Source: Sphaerosporella brunnea
Lineage: Eukaryota; Ascomycota; Pezizomycetes; Pezizales; Pyronemataceae
DNA: 17,505 nucleotides
Reading direction: 5' to 3'
NCBI GenBank assembly: GCA_008704415.1
Contig: VXIS01000562.1
Span: 1-17,505, forward strand
The first letter of the stretch is position 1, and each line of letters starts with the position of its first letter. Below the pieces are notes generated by a model, which ran no database searches, was not told the origin of the DNA, and saw nothing but the letters and a program-made list of their open reading frames with translations. A program made the position numbers and the translations under genes. This document shows, one piece after another, positions 1 to 9,691 of this stretch.

Positions 1-514
1 GTCTTCCCCTTTGTAGCGTTCCCCTCCGAGGACCAACCCGCCCCCACCTTCCCCACCACCACCCCTCACTCTCGTTTTCTCTCCGCCCTCCGTTTTTGTT
101 CCCCTTTGTTGTCGCCCCTCCCCAGGATGGACGGAAATTCCCCTAGCATGTTGAGAGAGATTGGCCCTTCTTCGAGAGGAACGCTCACTACACCCCGACT
201 CGCTCATCATTCCCGCGAATCAAACGCCCGCCTTTTCTCTCGGCCCCAGGCGCAACCCCCCCCCCCCGACCCCAACCCGACATCCGAGGGCCTTCCGCGA
301 GGAGAGTGGGGCGGAGAGGATGGGAGAACGGTCTTCTTGGACATGGCCGAGAGACGGGAAGGCTGGGCCGCCCCCAGAGTGGCCGGCCCGAGAGACGGTG
401 CCCCGCGGAGAGCCCGGAGACCATGCGCAAACACCGACGCGAGGTATTGGCATGAGAACATAGATGGTTGAGCTGGCGCGTACCCGCCTCACGCTACGGT
501 GCTACGTCGCCGCC

Positions 515-525
515 GGGTTAGGGTT
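515..525 (+). promoter_or_regulatory. Telobox-like motif (one and a half TTAGGG units)
   Basis: The sequence reads GGGTTAGGGTT. One and a half telomere units inside a non-coding, C/G-rich stretch resemble the telobox sites bound by Tbf1-like factors in fungal promoters. No gene start can be tied to it here, so a chance match is quite possible. Confidence 0.15.
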
Positions 526-844
526 GGCGCAAGCACGATTGATTCCTGTTTCCTCCCCCTCCCGCGCCTCCGGCGCCTCGGCCGCCGAAAGACCCAGTAA
601 GTTTTCGTCCCGTTTCCCGTAGTCCGCCGCGTTCTCCACGCCTCCAGGCGTCCGTTCGTTCAACGGCCGGAAGAAAAAGAAAAAAAAAGGAGAAAAAGGA
701 GGACTTCTAAAAGAAAAAAAGAACAAAAAAGACTTGTTGCGCTGCAGCAAGAGCAAGCAAAGAGCAACGGGGGTCAAAAAGTGGGTCAAAGAGGGCCTTG
801 CTTGCCGGGCGCGTTTTCCGTTGCGGGAAATGGAGGGAAAAATG

Positions 845-1012
845 GGTGAAGTAGGATAAGTAGGAAGTAGGATGGAAGTATGGATAGGTAGGATAAAGAA
901 AACACAATGGGAGTAGTAGATTAAAAGGAAAAAATGGGATAGGATTAGGAGTAGGAGGAAAAGTAGGATAGTAGGAGAAAAGGAGAGTAGTATAGGACGT
1001 AGTAGGGGATAC
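845..1012 (+). repeat. Degenerate GTAGGA/GTAGTA simple repeat
   Basis: About 170 bp consist of irregularly spaced GTAGGA, GTAGGAA, GTAGTA and GGATAG units with A-rich fillers. The plus strand is almost free of C and the minus strand is correspondingly pyrimidine-rich. It looks like an old, eroded microsatellite. The long minus-strand open frame across it encodes only Phe/Leu/Ile/Ser/Pro-rich low complexity and is not taken as a gene. Confidence 0.6.
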
Positions 1013-1139
1013 CCCTTTCCATGGACGCCGGTGTCGGGCTGTGTATGCACCACGGGGTCGACTAGTGTTTGAGCCGTTTAACTTGCCTGCAGGTCCTGCC
1101 GGGTTGGGGATGAGGTGGTTGTGTGTGAAGCGCGCGGAA

Positions 1140-1625
1140 GAGGACAAGAGAGGAGCGAGGGAAAGCGGGGGAAGGGGGAGAGGAGAGAAGAGGAGTGAGA
1201 GAGCGAGGGGGAAGAGGAGGTGAAGCGATTACAAGTTGATTTGGCCGTCGGTCGGTATCGGTTTGTTTATTCTTTATTATAAATTTCCGATTTTTTGTAG
1301 ATGGGTAGAGTTAGAGAAAGTTAAGAGACTAAGATGGAGAGACAAGCGAAAAGGGGGGGGAAAATTTAGGGAGGGAAAAATTTTTTATCGTGGGGGTTGG
1401 GGAGCGGGGGACGCGGGGGGGACCGGGGGAGGGGGAGGAAGGGGCGGGAAAAAGCTTCGGGAAGGGAATTTTGTGTGGGGGAGCGGGGGGGAGCGGGGGG
1501 GGTGGGGGAGTGGGGTGTGGGGGGGAAGGGTGTGGGGGAAGAAAGGCGTAGAAGGGGGGAACGGGAGGGGAGGAGGGAAAGGGGAGGGGGGAAGGAGGGA
1601 GGACGGGGAAGCTAAAGGGAAAAAA
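1140..1625 (+). repeat. G/purine-rich low-complexity strand
   Basis: The plus strand is dominated by G-runs of 3-8 bases separated by A or single other bases, with very few C residues (densest at 1390-1620). Many sets of four closely spaced G-runs are present, so the strand could form G-quadruplexes and the duplex could form purine/pyrimidine structures. The Gly/Arg/Lys/Trp-rich open frames across it (for example 1236-1730) are by-products of this composition. Confidence 0.7.
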
Positions 1626-1631
1626 AGCTTC

Positions 1632-1633
<2 letters not shown>

Positions 1634-1669
<36 letters not shown>

Positions 1670-1726
1670 TTTTATTTTTGTTTATTTTTTTTTTTTTATT
1701 TTGTTTTTTTATTTTTTTTTTTTTTA
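1634..1726 (+). repeat. T-rich tract with a 34-T run
   Basis: Bases 1634-1667 are an uninterrupted T run. The tract continues to 1726 as T-runs broken only by single A or G bases. It sits directly between two G-rich blocks. It could be the A-rich tail of a retroposed element read on the opposite strand, but no element body or target duplication is visible. It could also be plain slippage. Its exact length in an assembly is unreliable. Confidence 0.8.
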
Positions 1727-1736
1727 TTAGCAGAAA

Positions 1737-1800
1737 TGGGGGGGGGGCGAGGTGGTGGGGGAGGGGGAAGGGGGGGAATAGGGGGTAGGGGGGGGGGACG
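1737..1800 (+). repeat. G-run block with strong G-quadruplex potential
   Basis: The block contains consecutive G-runs of 4-9 bases with loops of 1-4 bases on the plus strand. It directly follows the T-rich tract, so 1380-1800 as a whole is a G/T-rich strand with a C/A-rich complement. Confidence 0.65.
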
Positions 1801-2038
1801 GGGATTCGAGGCGGGGGGGATACTCAGGATGTTTTTTTTGACGATGAATTAAGATTGAGGATGGAGAGAGAATATGCAATACTTCGACTGTGTCACTTGG
1901 CAGAGGAAACAGAGCAGCAGGAACGTCCCTCACCTTCTTCTTTTCTTCTCTCTTTTTGGTTTTTTTTTTTTTTTTTTGTTTGTTGCCAGTTATGTATGTT
2001 TGTAACTCTATCGATGTAGTGGAAAGAAGAGGACTTGG

Positions 2039-2046
2039 TATATAAA
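2039..2046 (+). promoter_or_regulatory. TATA-box-like sequence, no assigned gene
   Basis: A perfect TATATAAA match on the plus strand. It would suit a start about 75 bases downstream (ATG at 2121), but no supported gene follows, so its function is doubtful. Confidence 0.15.
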
Positions 2047-2605
2047 CCCTCCTCCTTCCTGAGGGTGGGGGGTGGGGCGCCGGGGCCCGCTAGACTCGCC
2101 CGGGGCCGCTACCCGCTACCATGCACCGCTACACTATCGAAAGATGCAAAAACGAGTTTCAGCTTATTCAGGGTTTTCATAGGAAACACTCAAGGCGAGG
2201 TGATCGAAGAGAATTAGTAGAGAGAGCAGAGTGGGTGAAGTGCGGACGTGATCACCCAGAAAGAAAGAAAAAAAATAAAGAAAGAACAAGCCGTAAGAGG
2301 TTTATAATTCAGTGTGCTCCATTCCAGCGCGGGATGGATAGCAACTCAATAAGGCCACGGGGGATAGGGCGGGGGGATGGGATTATGTGGAAGAATTATC
2401 TGCGAATTTTTTTTTGTAGAATTTTATATAATATTAAAATACCTGATTAACACACCACACCACACAGGTTTTTGTGTATGTTGTTGTATGTCTTGTTCTG
2501 TGTCTCCCACAATGGATAGTGTGTAATTGGCCTGTTGCTTGCCGGCACGCTAGCACGAGCCAACGAGAAGAACCGAGAACCGAGAAGAGGAATATGCTAC
2601 CCAAA

Positions 2606-2640
2606 CCCCCCCCCCACCCCCCCCAGCCCCCCCCCCCCAC
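2606..2640 (+). repeat. Poly-C block
   Basis: C-runs of 10, 8 and 12 bases (2606-2615, 2617-2624, 2627-2638) are separated by one or two bases. The complementary strand has three of the G-runs needed for a quadruplex plus shorter neighbours. Confidence 0.75.
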
Positions 2641-3040
2641 CAGAAAGGCCTACAAGCGGGGCTGCGAAAGGGCAAAAGTTGGATCGCGCCGATCGTCGAC
2701 GCACCGAGGAGAGGAGTTGAGGAGATTCATCACAGAGAAGGAAGGAAGTGCCCTTGTCGGGCCGGCATCCAACCTCTGCAGAACTGCTTCCGTCCGCCAG
2801 CGTTTCAAGCCTCTCCACCTTCCCTGGTTGGCATCTCCGACTTGCCTCCCAAAGCACCATTCCGTGGCTGCGGGTTTGTACGGCCCCCCCTCCCAAGCCA
2901 CACCAGCAGTTGTCATCGACCCCTCTCCTGTTGGTCCGCAGTATTCAGCCGGGGAGGGCTGATAAAAAACGGGGTGCCTTGGCTGCCGTCCACAGGTTTG
3001 TGTAGTGAGTGTACTACATCATATAACATAATACCCCTCG

Positions 3041-3145
3041 TCCCCCACCCAACCCCCCCCCCCCCCACAAACAAACAAACAAAATCCCGAACCGTAACTC
3101 CTAGATAATATGTACGCCCTGCCCCCCCCCCCCCCCACCTCCCCC
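3041..3145 (-). repeat. Poly-C and (ACAA) tracts in the putative MSH1 3' UTR
   Basis: C14 at 3053-3066 and C15 at 3122-3136 are flanked by shorter C-runs, with an ACAA repeat at about 3067-3084. In the sense of the MSH1 transcript these are G14 and G15 tracts starting about 50 bases after the stop codon, with a TTTG repeat between them. They could form a quadruplex in the RNA if they are transcribed. Confidence 0.65.
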
Positions 3146-3192
3146 AAAAGTAAGCAAACCCCAGCCAGAGTAGAGAAAAGAAATAATACAAA

Positions 3193-6100
3193 TTACACAT
3201 TCGCCGCCTGCTGTTTACGCCCCACTACTGCTTCGTGTTCTTCTTCTTCTTCTTCTTGCACCAGCAACGGTTCTTCGGCGGGGTGTATAGCCTCGTTTCC
3301 AGTGGCCGATGATGGTGGTGGTGGTGGTGGTAGAGACTCGGTCTCTGCTACTACTACTTCCTCCTCCTCCTCCTGTTTCGCTTCTGCCAGAGTTTCAATC
3401 TGGACGACGATATCCTCCTGCTTTACGGTTACTTCCGCCGCCTCCACGGCGTTTCCTTTCGCCAGCGGCAAAGTCTCAGGCTCGCTCTCTCCTCTAACTT
3501 CCAGGACCTCTTCTTGAACCGCCAAAGTCCCAGTTTCAACCACGACCTCCTCCCCAACAACCACCTCTTCCACCCCAACAACCACCTCCTCTCTCACCCC
3601 CACCTGCGCTATCGCTTCCACCTCCTTCACCTCCTTCCTCCTCTTCCCGCCCTTCCCAAACTCCTTAAGTTTCTCTCCCAAGGCCTGGAGCTCCCTGCGT
3701 TTCGCATCGGCCTTGAGCTTCATGCCAGCCTCCGCAACGACCTTGGCAGCCTGCGCAAACGCCTTCCGAGCAGCTTCGACTTCCCTGCGGGACTTTTCTT
3801 TCTCTGCCTTGCTAGTTTCGGTAGTAATAATGGTCTGTGAAAGCTCCGCAGCCTGGTGATCCGCTGATTCCTGTTCCGCGGCTGCGTCGAGGGCGTCTTT
3901 GATTCGCTCCTGGGATGGGGGCTGGTGGGTTGTGGGCTGCTGGGTGGTGGCCTCCTGCGCCGCTTTAGCTTCAGCCTCCCTTCTCTTCCGCTTCCGCCGC
4001 TTCTCCTCCTCTCTTTGCAGCGCCTCCCTCTCCATACGCTCACGCTCCCGCCTCAACTGTTCGCGCCGTTCCTTCTCCGCGCGTTTCTCCTCGACTTCAA
4101 GCCCCTCAATAATGCTGCGTTCCCTCTTCTCGCGCTTCGCCTGGGCCTTCAGGATCTCCTCCGCATCTTTCAGGACCTCGCCGGGCATGCCCGCCATCCT
4201 TGCGACTCTGAGTGCATGTGATTCCCTATTAACGCCCTCCCGAAGCTTGTGCACAAAGCTCCAGCTGCCATTTTTCTCCACTTTAACATCCGAGCACCAA
4301 GTAGCGACTCGTCTATCATCGCCGACCATATCCGCGAGCTCATGGAAATGCGTGGCAAAGAGGGTGCGGCATTTACTTTTCTCGACGAGATGTTTCAACA
4401 CCGCCGCAGCAACCGCAGTCCCATCCCTCGGCGCAGTTCCTCGTCCGATTTCGTCCATGATTACAAAGCTCCGTTGCGTCGCGGAACGCAGGATTTGCGC
4501 CGTCTCGAGCATTTCTATCATGAATGTTGATTGTGCGTTGTAGAGGTTGTCGGCGCTGCCGATGCGCGAGAATATGCGGTCTACGATGCCGAGGTTGGCG
4601 TAGGTGGCGGGAACGAATGATCCGGTTTGTGCGAGTATGCTGATGAGTGCGTTTTGGCGGAGGAAGGTGGATTTGCCGGCCATGTTCGGGCTTTGGGTGG
4701 TGATTAGTTTGCAACTAGGAGGGAGGAGGGAGAAGGGAAGGGGGATTACCCAGTGACTAGCCACAGCGTCTCTTTATCGCCCACGTAGCACTCGTTGCCT
4801 ACAAACTGCTGTCCCTGTGCGCGCAGTCCAGCTTCGACGGTTATATGGCGGCCACCGACGATCTTGTGTTTCGTCCCGACGTTGATGCGGGGGCGGATAA
4901 GATTCTGTTCCTGCGCCAAAGCTGCGAATCCGGCGACGACATCGAGTTCGTCGAGTACGGCTGCGTTACCGCGTAGAGCTCTGATCTCGGCTTTTACATC
5001 CTTCAGGATGGAGTTGAAGACTTCTTTCTCTTCGGTCCGGATGCGAAGGCGGACGTTATTGATGCTTTCGCCGAGACGAGTCCATTCCTGTCAGGCTCTA
5101 TCAGTCCCACAATCCACGCATACCCAGGGAGTGAGGACTTACGGGATGTAAAAACGACCTTGTAGTCTTGCTTGCGGAAACAGAAAGAACCCCAGGAATG
5201 CCAACGTCCTTCCCTTTCACGTGACAAAAGTGGCCCAGCAAAGGACTCCACTTCAGCGTTAGAGACTGCGCATCTAGGCCCGAGTCAGACAGAGAGCGGG
5301 CGCCGCGTTCATTATAGCAGATAAGCGTACTCAGTTTGTTCCGCAGGTGCACTTCCAGATGCCCCTTTGCCTCTCGCAGCGCCTGGAGGCGTGCGTGGAG
5401 TTCGCCAAGCAACGGGCTCGCACTATCCATGGTAGCATCAGCCACAGTTCATTTCAACCTCTGGGAAAGGGGGAGGGTTACGTTTTCTTCATTATCCACG
5501 CATCATCTCCATCTGCCTCCCCGAGGGTGGCACGGCTGAGGGAGTTTTCGATTCCTTGGGAAATCCGCCTCTTCCGCATCCTCTTCTTTCCGGCTCCAGC
5601 TTCTACAACTTCCTCCAGCAGCTCTTCGACGGCCTTGCTAGACTCTTCGACATCTGCTGCCGAGGGCGTCTCCGAGATAGTCGCGGCTACGTCAGCGGCT
5701 TCGATTTGATGCCGCATCAGACCCTCCTCGTCGATGGCGTTCAGGATCTTATCCGCTAGCTCTGACGGACAGCTGATTCGGGATATGATGGATCTGAAGA
5801 TCTTCTTGTTTGTGTTTGTGAGACGCTCTAGAAGCTCTTCTGTGACTACGATGGTCTGTGCGAGTGCTACCATGTCGTCCGCGTCCCCACGGCCCATCGA
5901 GATCTTTTGGACTATGCGCTGGGAGTCGTGGGTGCGTTTAAGTAGGGCGATGATATCTCCCCGTAGTACTTCGTCATTGAGAAGGGTCTCCACCAGGTCC
6001 AGCCGTTTCACGATGACATCCACATCAGTGGACGGGTTCGCTGCTTCCGTCAGCCCCCTCATCACCCTCGCTGGAAGAGGGTCACATACTCAACCAATTC

Positions 6101-7380
6101 CCCAGAAGTCTCCTTCCACCTCTAGTAACGGTTCGATTCACCGTATGCAACAAGCTCCCCTTCGCAGTTCCATCGCGGACTGTGGCCTTGATCTCGAGTC
6201 CACGCATCGAGTTGACATCGATTCCCATGACCTTGCTACTATCCCTCCTAACCGGCGCCTGCAGCTTGACCTGAACCCCCGGCATTCTCGCACCCACATA
6301 ATTCAATAATCTCTCCGCCGCCATGAGTTCTAGAGTTTTCAGTTTTTGCAACCCAAGCACATCCTCTTCGCTATCCACTATCTCCGCCCATCTGCTGATT
6401 GGCTTCACCGTCTCGAGCTCATATGTGCTCACCACCCAAGTGGGACGCTCTTGGAGCTCCAGTAGAGTCCCCTGTTCGGACTTCGCACACACCACTTCTC
6501 TTGGTGCGATCCGGGCTACCTCCGCTGCTAGATGTTCCGGTTCGCAGGCGGTCACAAAAACTTCACCCGTGCCAATATCCGCCCATGCGAGGCCAACATT
6601 TCCTTCCTCAGCGCGCTCGACAGCCAGCAGGAAGTGGTTTTCACCCTGCTCAATCCACTCCTCATCGATGAGGGTTCCAGGGGTAACGATCCTCGCAATG
6701 CGTCTCTCAAACTGCAACCCAACGACATCGACGCCTCCGGTGGCGGCGTCCGCATCCTCACCCCTCGGATACTCCTCGCAAATAGCGACGAAAACGCGTT
6801 CGTCCTCGACGAGGATCTTGAGATACTTTTCCAGCAGCCAGAACGGGAACCCCGCCATGGGGACCGGGCCAGCCGTGGTTTTCTTCCAGCTGAGCTTGAT
6901 CTCCATGCGCGACGCCCACTGCTCCGCATGCGAAAAATACAGTTCGTAGAACCCGCCGACCCGGGTCAGCAGCACGACGCCGGGGCCGAGCTCCGCCATG
7001 TTGTCCAGCGCCTGCTGCACAACAGGCGGGTACCTGCGGTCCTGGATCGGCTCCAACGGCGTCGCTTCCTCGAGCGGAACCAGCAGTCCTTGCTCCAACG
7101 CCTTGCGTCTCCGCCGCGCAGCAGGAGGAGGCTTGACGGCCCCTTGCTCGCTGTGTACGGTCTGCAGCGGCGCATCGCTCCACACCTCGCCGATACGTGG
7201 CAGGTTTCGTACCCGCCGCTCGGGGAGCGCGAAGGCCCCGAGATCTTCGAGCGAGAACCGTTCTTGGCTTTTGCGCGCTTTGGCTTCGCGGACCGAGACT
7301 CGACCGCCGGGGAGGGACGCGAATCGCCGGGATAGTAGCGGCGTTGCTGATGGAGGGCGACGACGCGGGAGTCGGTGCAT
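3193..7380 (-). CDS. MSH1: Mitochondrial DNA mismatch-repair ATPase MSH1 (MutS family), 5 exons
   Basis: MutS homologue expected to bind mispairs in mitochondrial DNA. Exons I infer: 7380-6090, 6040-5482, 5422-5143, 5087-4750, 4690-3193. Introns are 49, 59, 55 and 59 bp, all GT..AG. The joined length is 3966 nt, giving 1321 residues and a TAA stop. The chosen ATG has A at -3 and opens a basic, Ser/Arg-rich presequence (residues 1-25) suited to mitochondrial import. An in-frame ATG at 7473 would add 31 residues translated from a poly-C leader. The mispair-reading Phe-Tyr-Glu motif GGFYELY is at 142-148, the connector and core domains follow, then Walker A GPNMAGKST (823-831), Walker B with D902-E903, the ATHFHE loop (935-940) and the helix-turn-helix region around 980-1002. 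The oddity is a tail of about 320 residues: charged coiled coil (1003-1068), a second helix-rich stretch (1086-1170), repeated EEVVVGV units (about 1190-1208), poly-Glu and poly-Pro. Yeast Msh1 is about 960 residues and lacks such a tail. The family call is very secure; the tail function is unknown. Confidence 0.93.
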
Positions 7381-8012
7381 TTTTCTCTCTGTGGGAGGGG
7401 GGGGGGGGAGGTTGGTGGGGGTGGTGGGGTGTAATGGCGGGATGAGGTGCGGGCCAAAAAGCTCGTGTAACATCAGGGGATCTACAGGCTATATGATAAC
7501 GTGAAGGTTACACGCTTGGGCTGGACTGGGCTCTGGCTGGGCGGGACGGAACGGCGGGCTCTGTTGGGGCCAGTCTGAAAAAACGGCGAAAGGCGGTGCG
7601 GTGCGGCAAGGTTTATCTCCGAAAATCTGGGTATAGCCATAAACTGGATATACCGCAATCACAGAGAACCACCAAGAACCCACAATAGACACACAATAAT
7701 GATAGCTATGCCATGATAAGATGCACACTGCCGGAAGCTTCCAAATCCCTTTTAAAAGTAACTACAGAGAGCATCAATCAACCGATCTACGCCTCACACC
7801 CATCCCCAAAAGAAAAGCCTCCTGAGGAAAGAACAGAACAGAGAGAACAGAGAGGACAGAGCAGAACGGGAAAGAAAAGAGCAAAATGAAATAAAAAGAA
7901 GAAAAAAAAAAGAGAAGAAAAGACGCGTTCCCAATAGAGTGTGAAGAAAGAAATAAGTCGTGTATCCGTCATCATGCTCATCCCAATAACCATCAAAGAT
8001 TATCTTTTTGTT
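7381..8012. other. Spacer between YDJ1 and MSH1
   Basis: The 632 bp should contain the MSH1 promoter and leader (right of 7380) and the YDJ1 3' UTR (left of 8013), since both genes run on the minus strand. A G12 run at 7397-7408 lies 17 bases upstream of the chosen MSH1 start, so the message would carry a C12 tract there. Bases 7831-7925 are purine-rich on the plus strand, with ACAGAG/AACAGA repeats at 7831-7868. No gene was seen. Confidence 0.6.
7831..7868 (+). repeat. ACAGA/AGAGAACAG simple repeat
   Basis: Short irregular copies of GAACAGA, ACAGAG and GAGAACAG on a C-poor strand. In the orientation of the genes this is a CT/TGTTC-rich stretch about 150-180 bases past the YDJ1 stop codon. 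It is probably part of, or just beyond, that gene's 3' UTR. Confidence 0.5.
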
Positions 8013-9641
8013 TTACTGAGAGGCGCACTGCACACGCTCACCTCCACCATGCATCTCTTCCTCATCCTCAAGGTGTCCACCTCCAGTCTGCTGCTGGGCA
8101 CGGGCTTGTTCCCTAGCGTCCACAGACTCCAGCACGACGTCCTCGACCATGGCGTCGGGGTTGATCTCAGGGATGTTTCTGGGGGGCAGGACCTCCTCGA
8201 GAAGCTTGAGCTTCTCCGGGGTGTTGAAGTTGTCCGGAGGAAACTCGACGTCGAAGTGAATGTAGAGATTACCCATGTCGTGGTGGCGGTAAGACGGCAT
8301 TCCCTGTCCACGAATCTGCTTGACGGTACCTGATATGCCGGTCAGTTCACTACTTATCTCGACCAGATAATTTCGAGTCATGCAACGTACCAGGAGCGAT
8401 AACCTCGCCGGGCAGGATCTGGACATGCAGCCAGCGATCGTCCAGGTGCTCGATAGCGATAGAACCACCAGCCAAAGCGGTCAAAAGATCGATCTTGGCC
8501 TTGTAGTACAGGTCGTCTCCCTTCCTCTCGAATCTGTCGTGCTTCTTCTGCTCGATCACGAACACGACGTCTCCGGGGATGATGTCGGGGCCCTGGTCAC
8601 CCTCTCCGTTGAAGGTAATCTTCTGGCCATCCTGCATACCCTTGTCGACGGGAACGTGGAGCACCTTGCGCTCGGTGACGGTCTTCTTTCCGTGGCAGCC
8701 CTTGCACCTGTCCTTGTCGCGAATAATCTCGCCGTCTCCGTCACAGTCGGGACAGACGGTCTGGAAGCGCTGGATCATGGGGCCCATCTGACGCATCATA
8801 GTCTTCATACCCGCACCGTTACAGCCACTACACTTCTTGACGGCGCCCTCCTTGCCTCCGCGACCCTCGCACTTAGCACAGATGACACTTTTCTGAAGTG
8901 CCAACTTGGAAATCTTGCCCTTGTAAAGATCCTCCAGGGATACTTTGTGGACGTGCACGATGTCGCGACTCTGCACAATTGGAGTTAGCGTTACCGTTCA
9001 AAATAAAGCTTATCGACCGATAAGAGGGGGGAAGGTGGACATACTCGCTTGGGGCCCTGCTGCTGCATGCCTCCGCCACCGAACATGCCGCCCATACCGC
9101 CTCCGCCGAAGAACTGGGAGAATAGGTCTTCCGCGGACATACCGCCGCCCATACCAGCGTCACCGTTGAGGCCCTCCTCGCCATATTGATCGTAGATCGC
9201 ACGCTTCTGAGGGTCCGACAGGATCTCGTATCTGTAGAAGCACGGGCCGCGCGTCAAAAATCATGCTTCGTTTTTCTCTGCGGGAGGTGAAAAAAATAAA
9301 TACGAGAACATCGCTACTTACGCATGACCGACCTCCTTGAACTTATCCGCAGCTTCGGGGGAGTGGGCGTTCTTGTCGGGGTGGTATTTCTGCGGCGAGG
9401 GAGATTGGTTAGCATACGTGTCCACCAGCCTCGAAAGCACAACACAACAGGCCGAGTTGGGATGGGAAATGGCAAAGTGCAGAAGCGCGGCCTAGGGGGA
9501 TCACAAAGAGAGGGGATAAACTAGAAGTTTCGAACTTACCATAGCCAGTTTCCTGTATGCCTTCTTGATTTCCTGCTCCGTCGCGGTCTGGGAGACCTCG
9601 AGGATCTCGTACAGATGGGTTCGGCTGCCTTTCGTTGACAT
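8013..9641 (-). CDS. YDJ1: Class A J-domain co-chaperone, Ydj1/Mas5 (Hsp40) type, 5 exons
   Basis: This co-chaperone stimulates the ATPase of cytosolic Hsp70, holds unfolded clients and helps deliver precursors to mitochondria and the ER. Exons I infer: 9641-9540, 9389-9322, 9231-9045, 8970-8391, 8329-8013. Introns are 150, 90, 74 and 61 bp, all GT..AG. The 1254 nt give 417 residues, close to yeast Ydj1 (409). The J domain spans about 8-72 with the catalytic HPD at 37-39. A Gly/Phe/Met-rich linker follows (about 82-117). The four zinc-binding repeats begin at C150, C166, C192 and C208, each C-x-x-C-x-G-like. Two beta-sandwich client-binding domains follow. The last four residues are CASQ (414-417), a CaaX box for farnesylation as in yeast Ydj1, so membrane-surface attachment is expected. 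All expected key residues are present. The start is the first ATG and gives the usual short lead into the J domain. A (GGT)10 run lies 20 bases upstream. The identification is very secure. Confidence 0.96.
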
Positions 9642-9661
9642 CGCGAAAATCTATGTGGGAG

Positions 9662-9691
9662 GGTGGTGGTGGTGGTGGTGGTGGTGGTGGT
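9662..9691 (+). repeat. (GGT)10 microsatellite in the YDJ1 leader
   Basis: Ten perfect GGT units end 20 bases upstream of the YDJ1 start codon. In the transcript sense this is (ACC)10. It is probably within the 5' leader or core promoter and likely to vary in length between strains. Confidence 0.85.

Larger units (their letters stand above)
1..1040. other. Gene-poor stretch, no supported gene
   Basis: No reading frame here resembles a protein family I know. The open frames on both strands are made of Pro/Arg/Ser-rich or Phe/Leu/Ser-rich composition that follows from C-rich DNA (1-450) and A/G-rich DNA (660-1010). Bases 1-130 are pyrimidine-rich on the plus strand, which could be a promoter or leader of a gene outside the window or nothing at all. 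A single GGGTTAGGGTT motif lies at 515-525. Confidence 0.5.
1801..3192. other. Gene-poor stretch downstream of MSH1
   Basis: About 1.4 kb without a recognisable gene. It presumably contains the 3' untranslated region of MSH1, which ends at 3193 on the minus strand. A TATATAAA sequence lies at 2039-2046 on the plus strand, and a 109-codon plus-strand frame (2121-2450) starts 75 bases below it. That frame is Arg/Lys-rich, has no family signature and ends in AT-rich DNA, so I do not call it. The plus-strand frame at 2474-2962 crosses a poly-C block and is also not convincing. Confidence 0.45.

Noticed and set aside
502..1053. Minus-strand frame of 183 residues, Phe/Leu/Ile-rich
   Set aside because: Its composition follows from the purine-rich simple repeat on the plus strand; it is not a membrane protein with plausible segments.
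1056..1095. GTCGACTAG and CCTGCAGG sites resembling a cloning polylinker
   Set aside because: The order and spacing do not match a standard vector linker and no vector sequence flanks them; chance restriction sites.
1236..1730. Plus-strand frame of 164 residues, Gly-rich then poly-Phe
   Set aside because: It is a direct translation of the G-rich block and the T-rich tract.
2474..2962. Plus-strand frame of 162 residues with a hydrophobic start that could look like a signal peptide
   Set aside because: It runs through a poly-C block as poly-Pro and shows no family motif; nothing supports expression.
3899..4543. Long plus-strand frame opposite MSH1 (also 12469-13272 opposite the CLIP gene)
   Set aside because: Ser/Arg/Leu-rich antisense shadows of secure exons.
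7381..7473. Upstream in-frame ATG for MSH1 at 7473
   Set aside because: It would add 31 residues encoded by a poly-C tract before a good mitochondrial presequence. The downstream ATG at 7380 has A at -3, while 7473 has C at -3.
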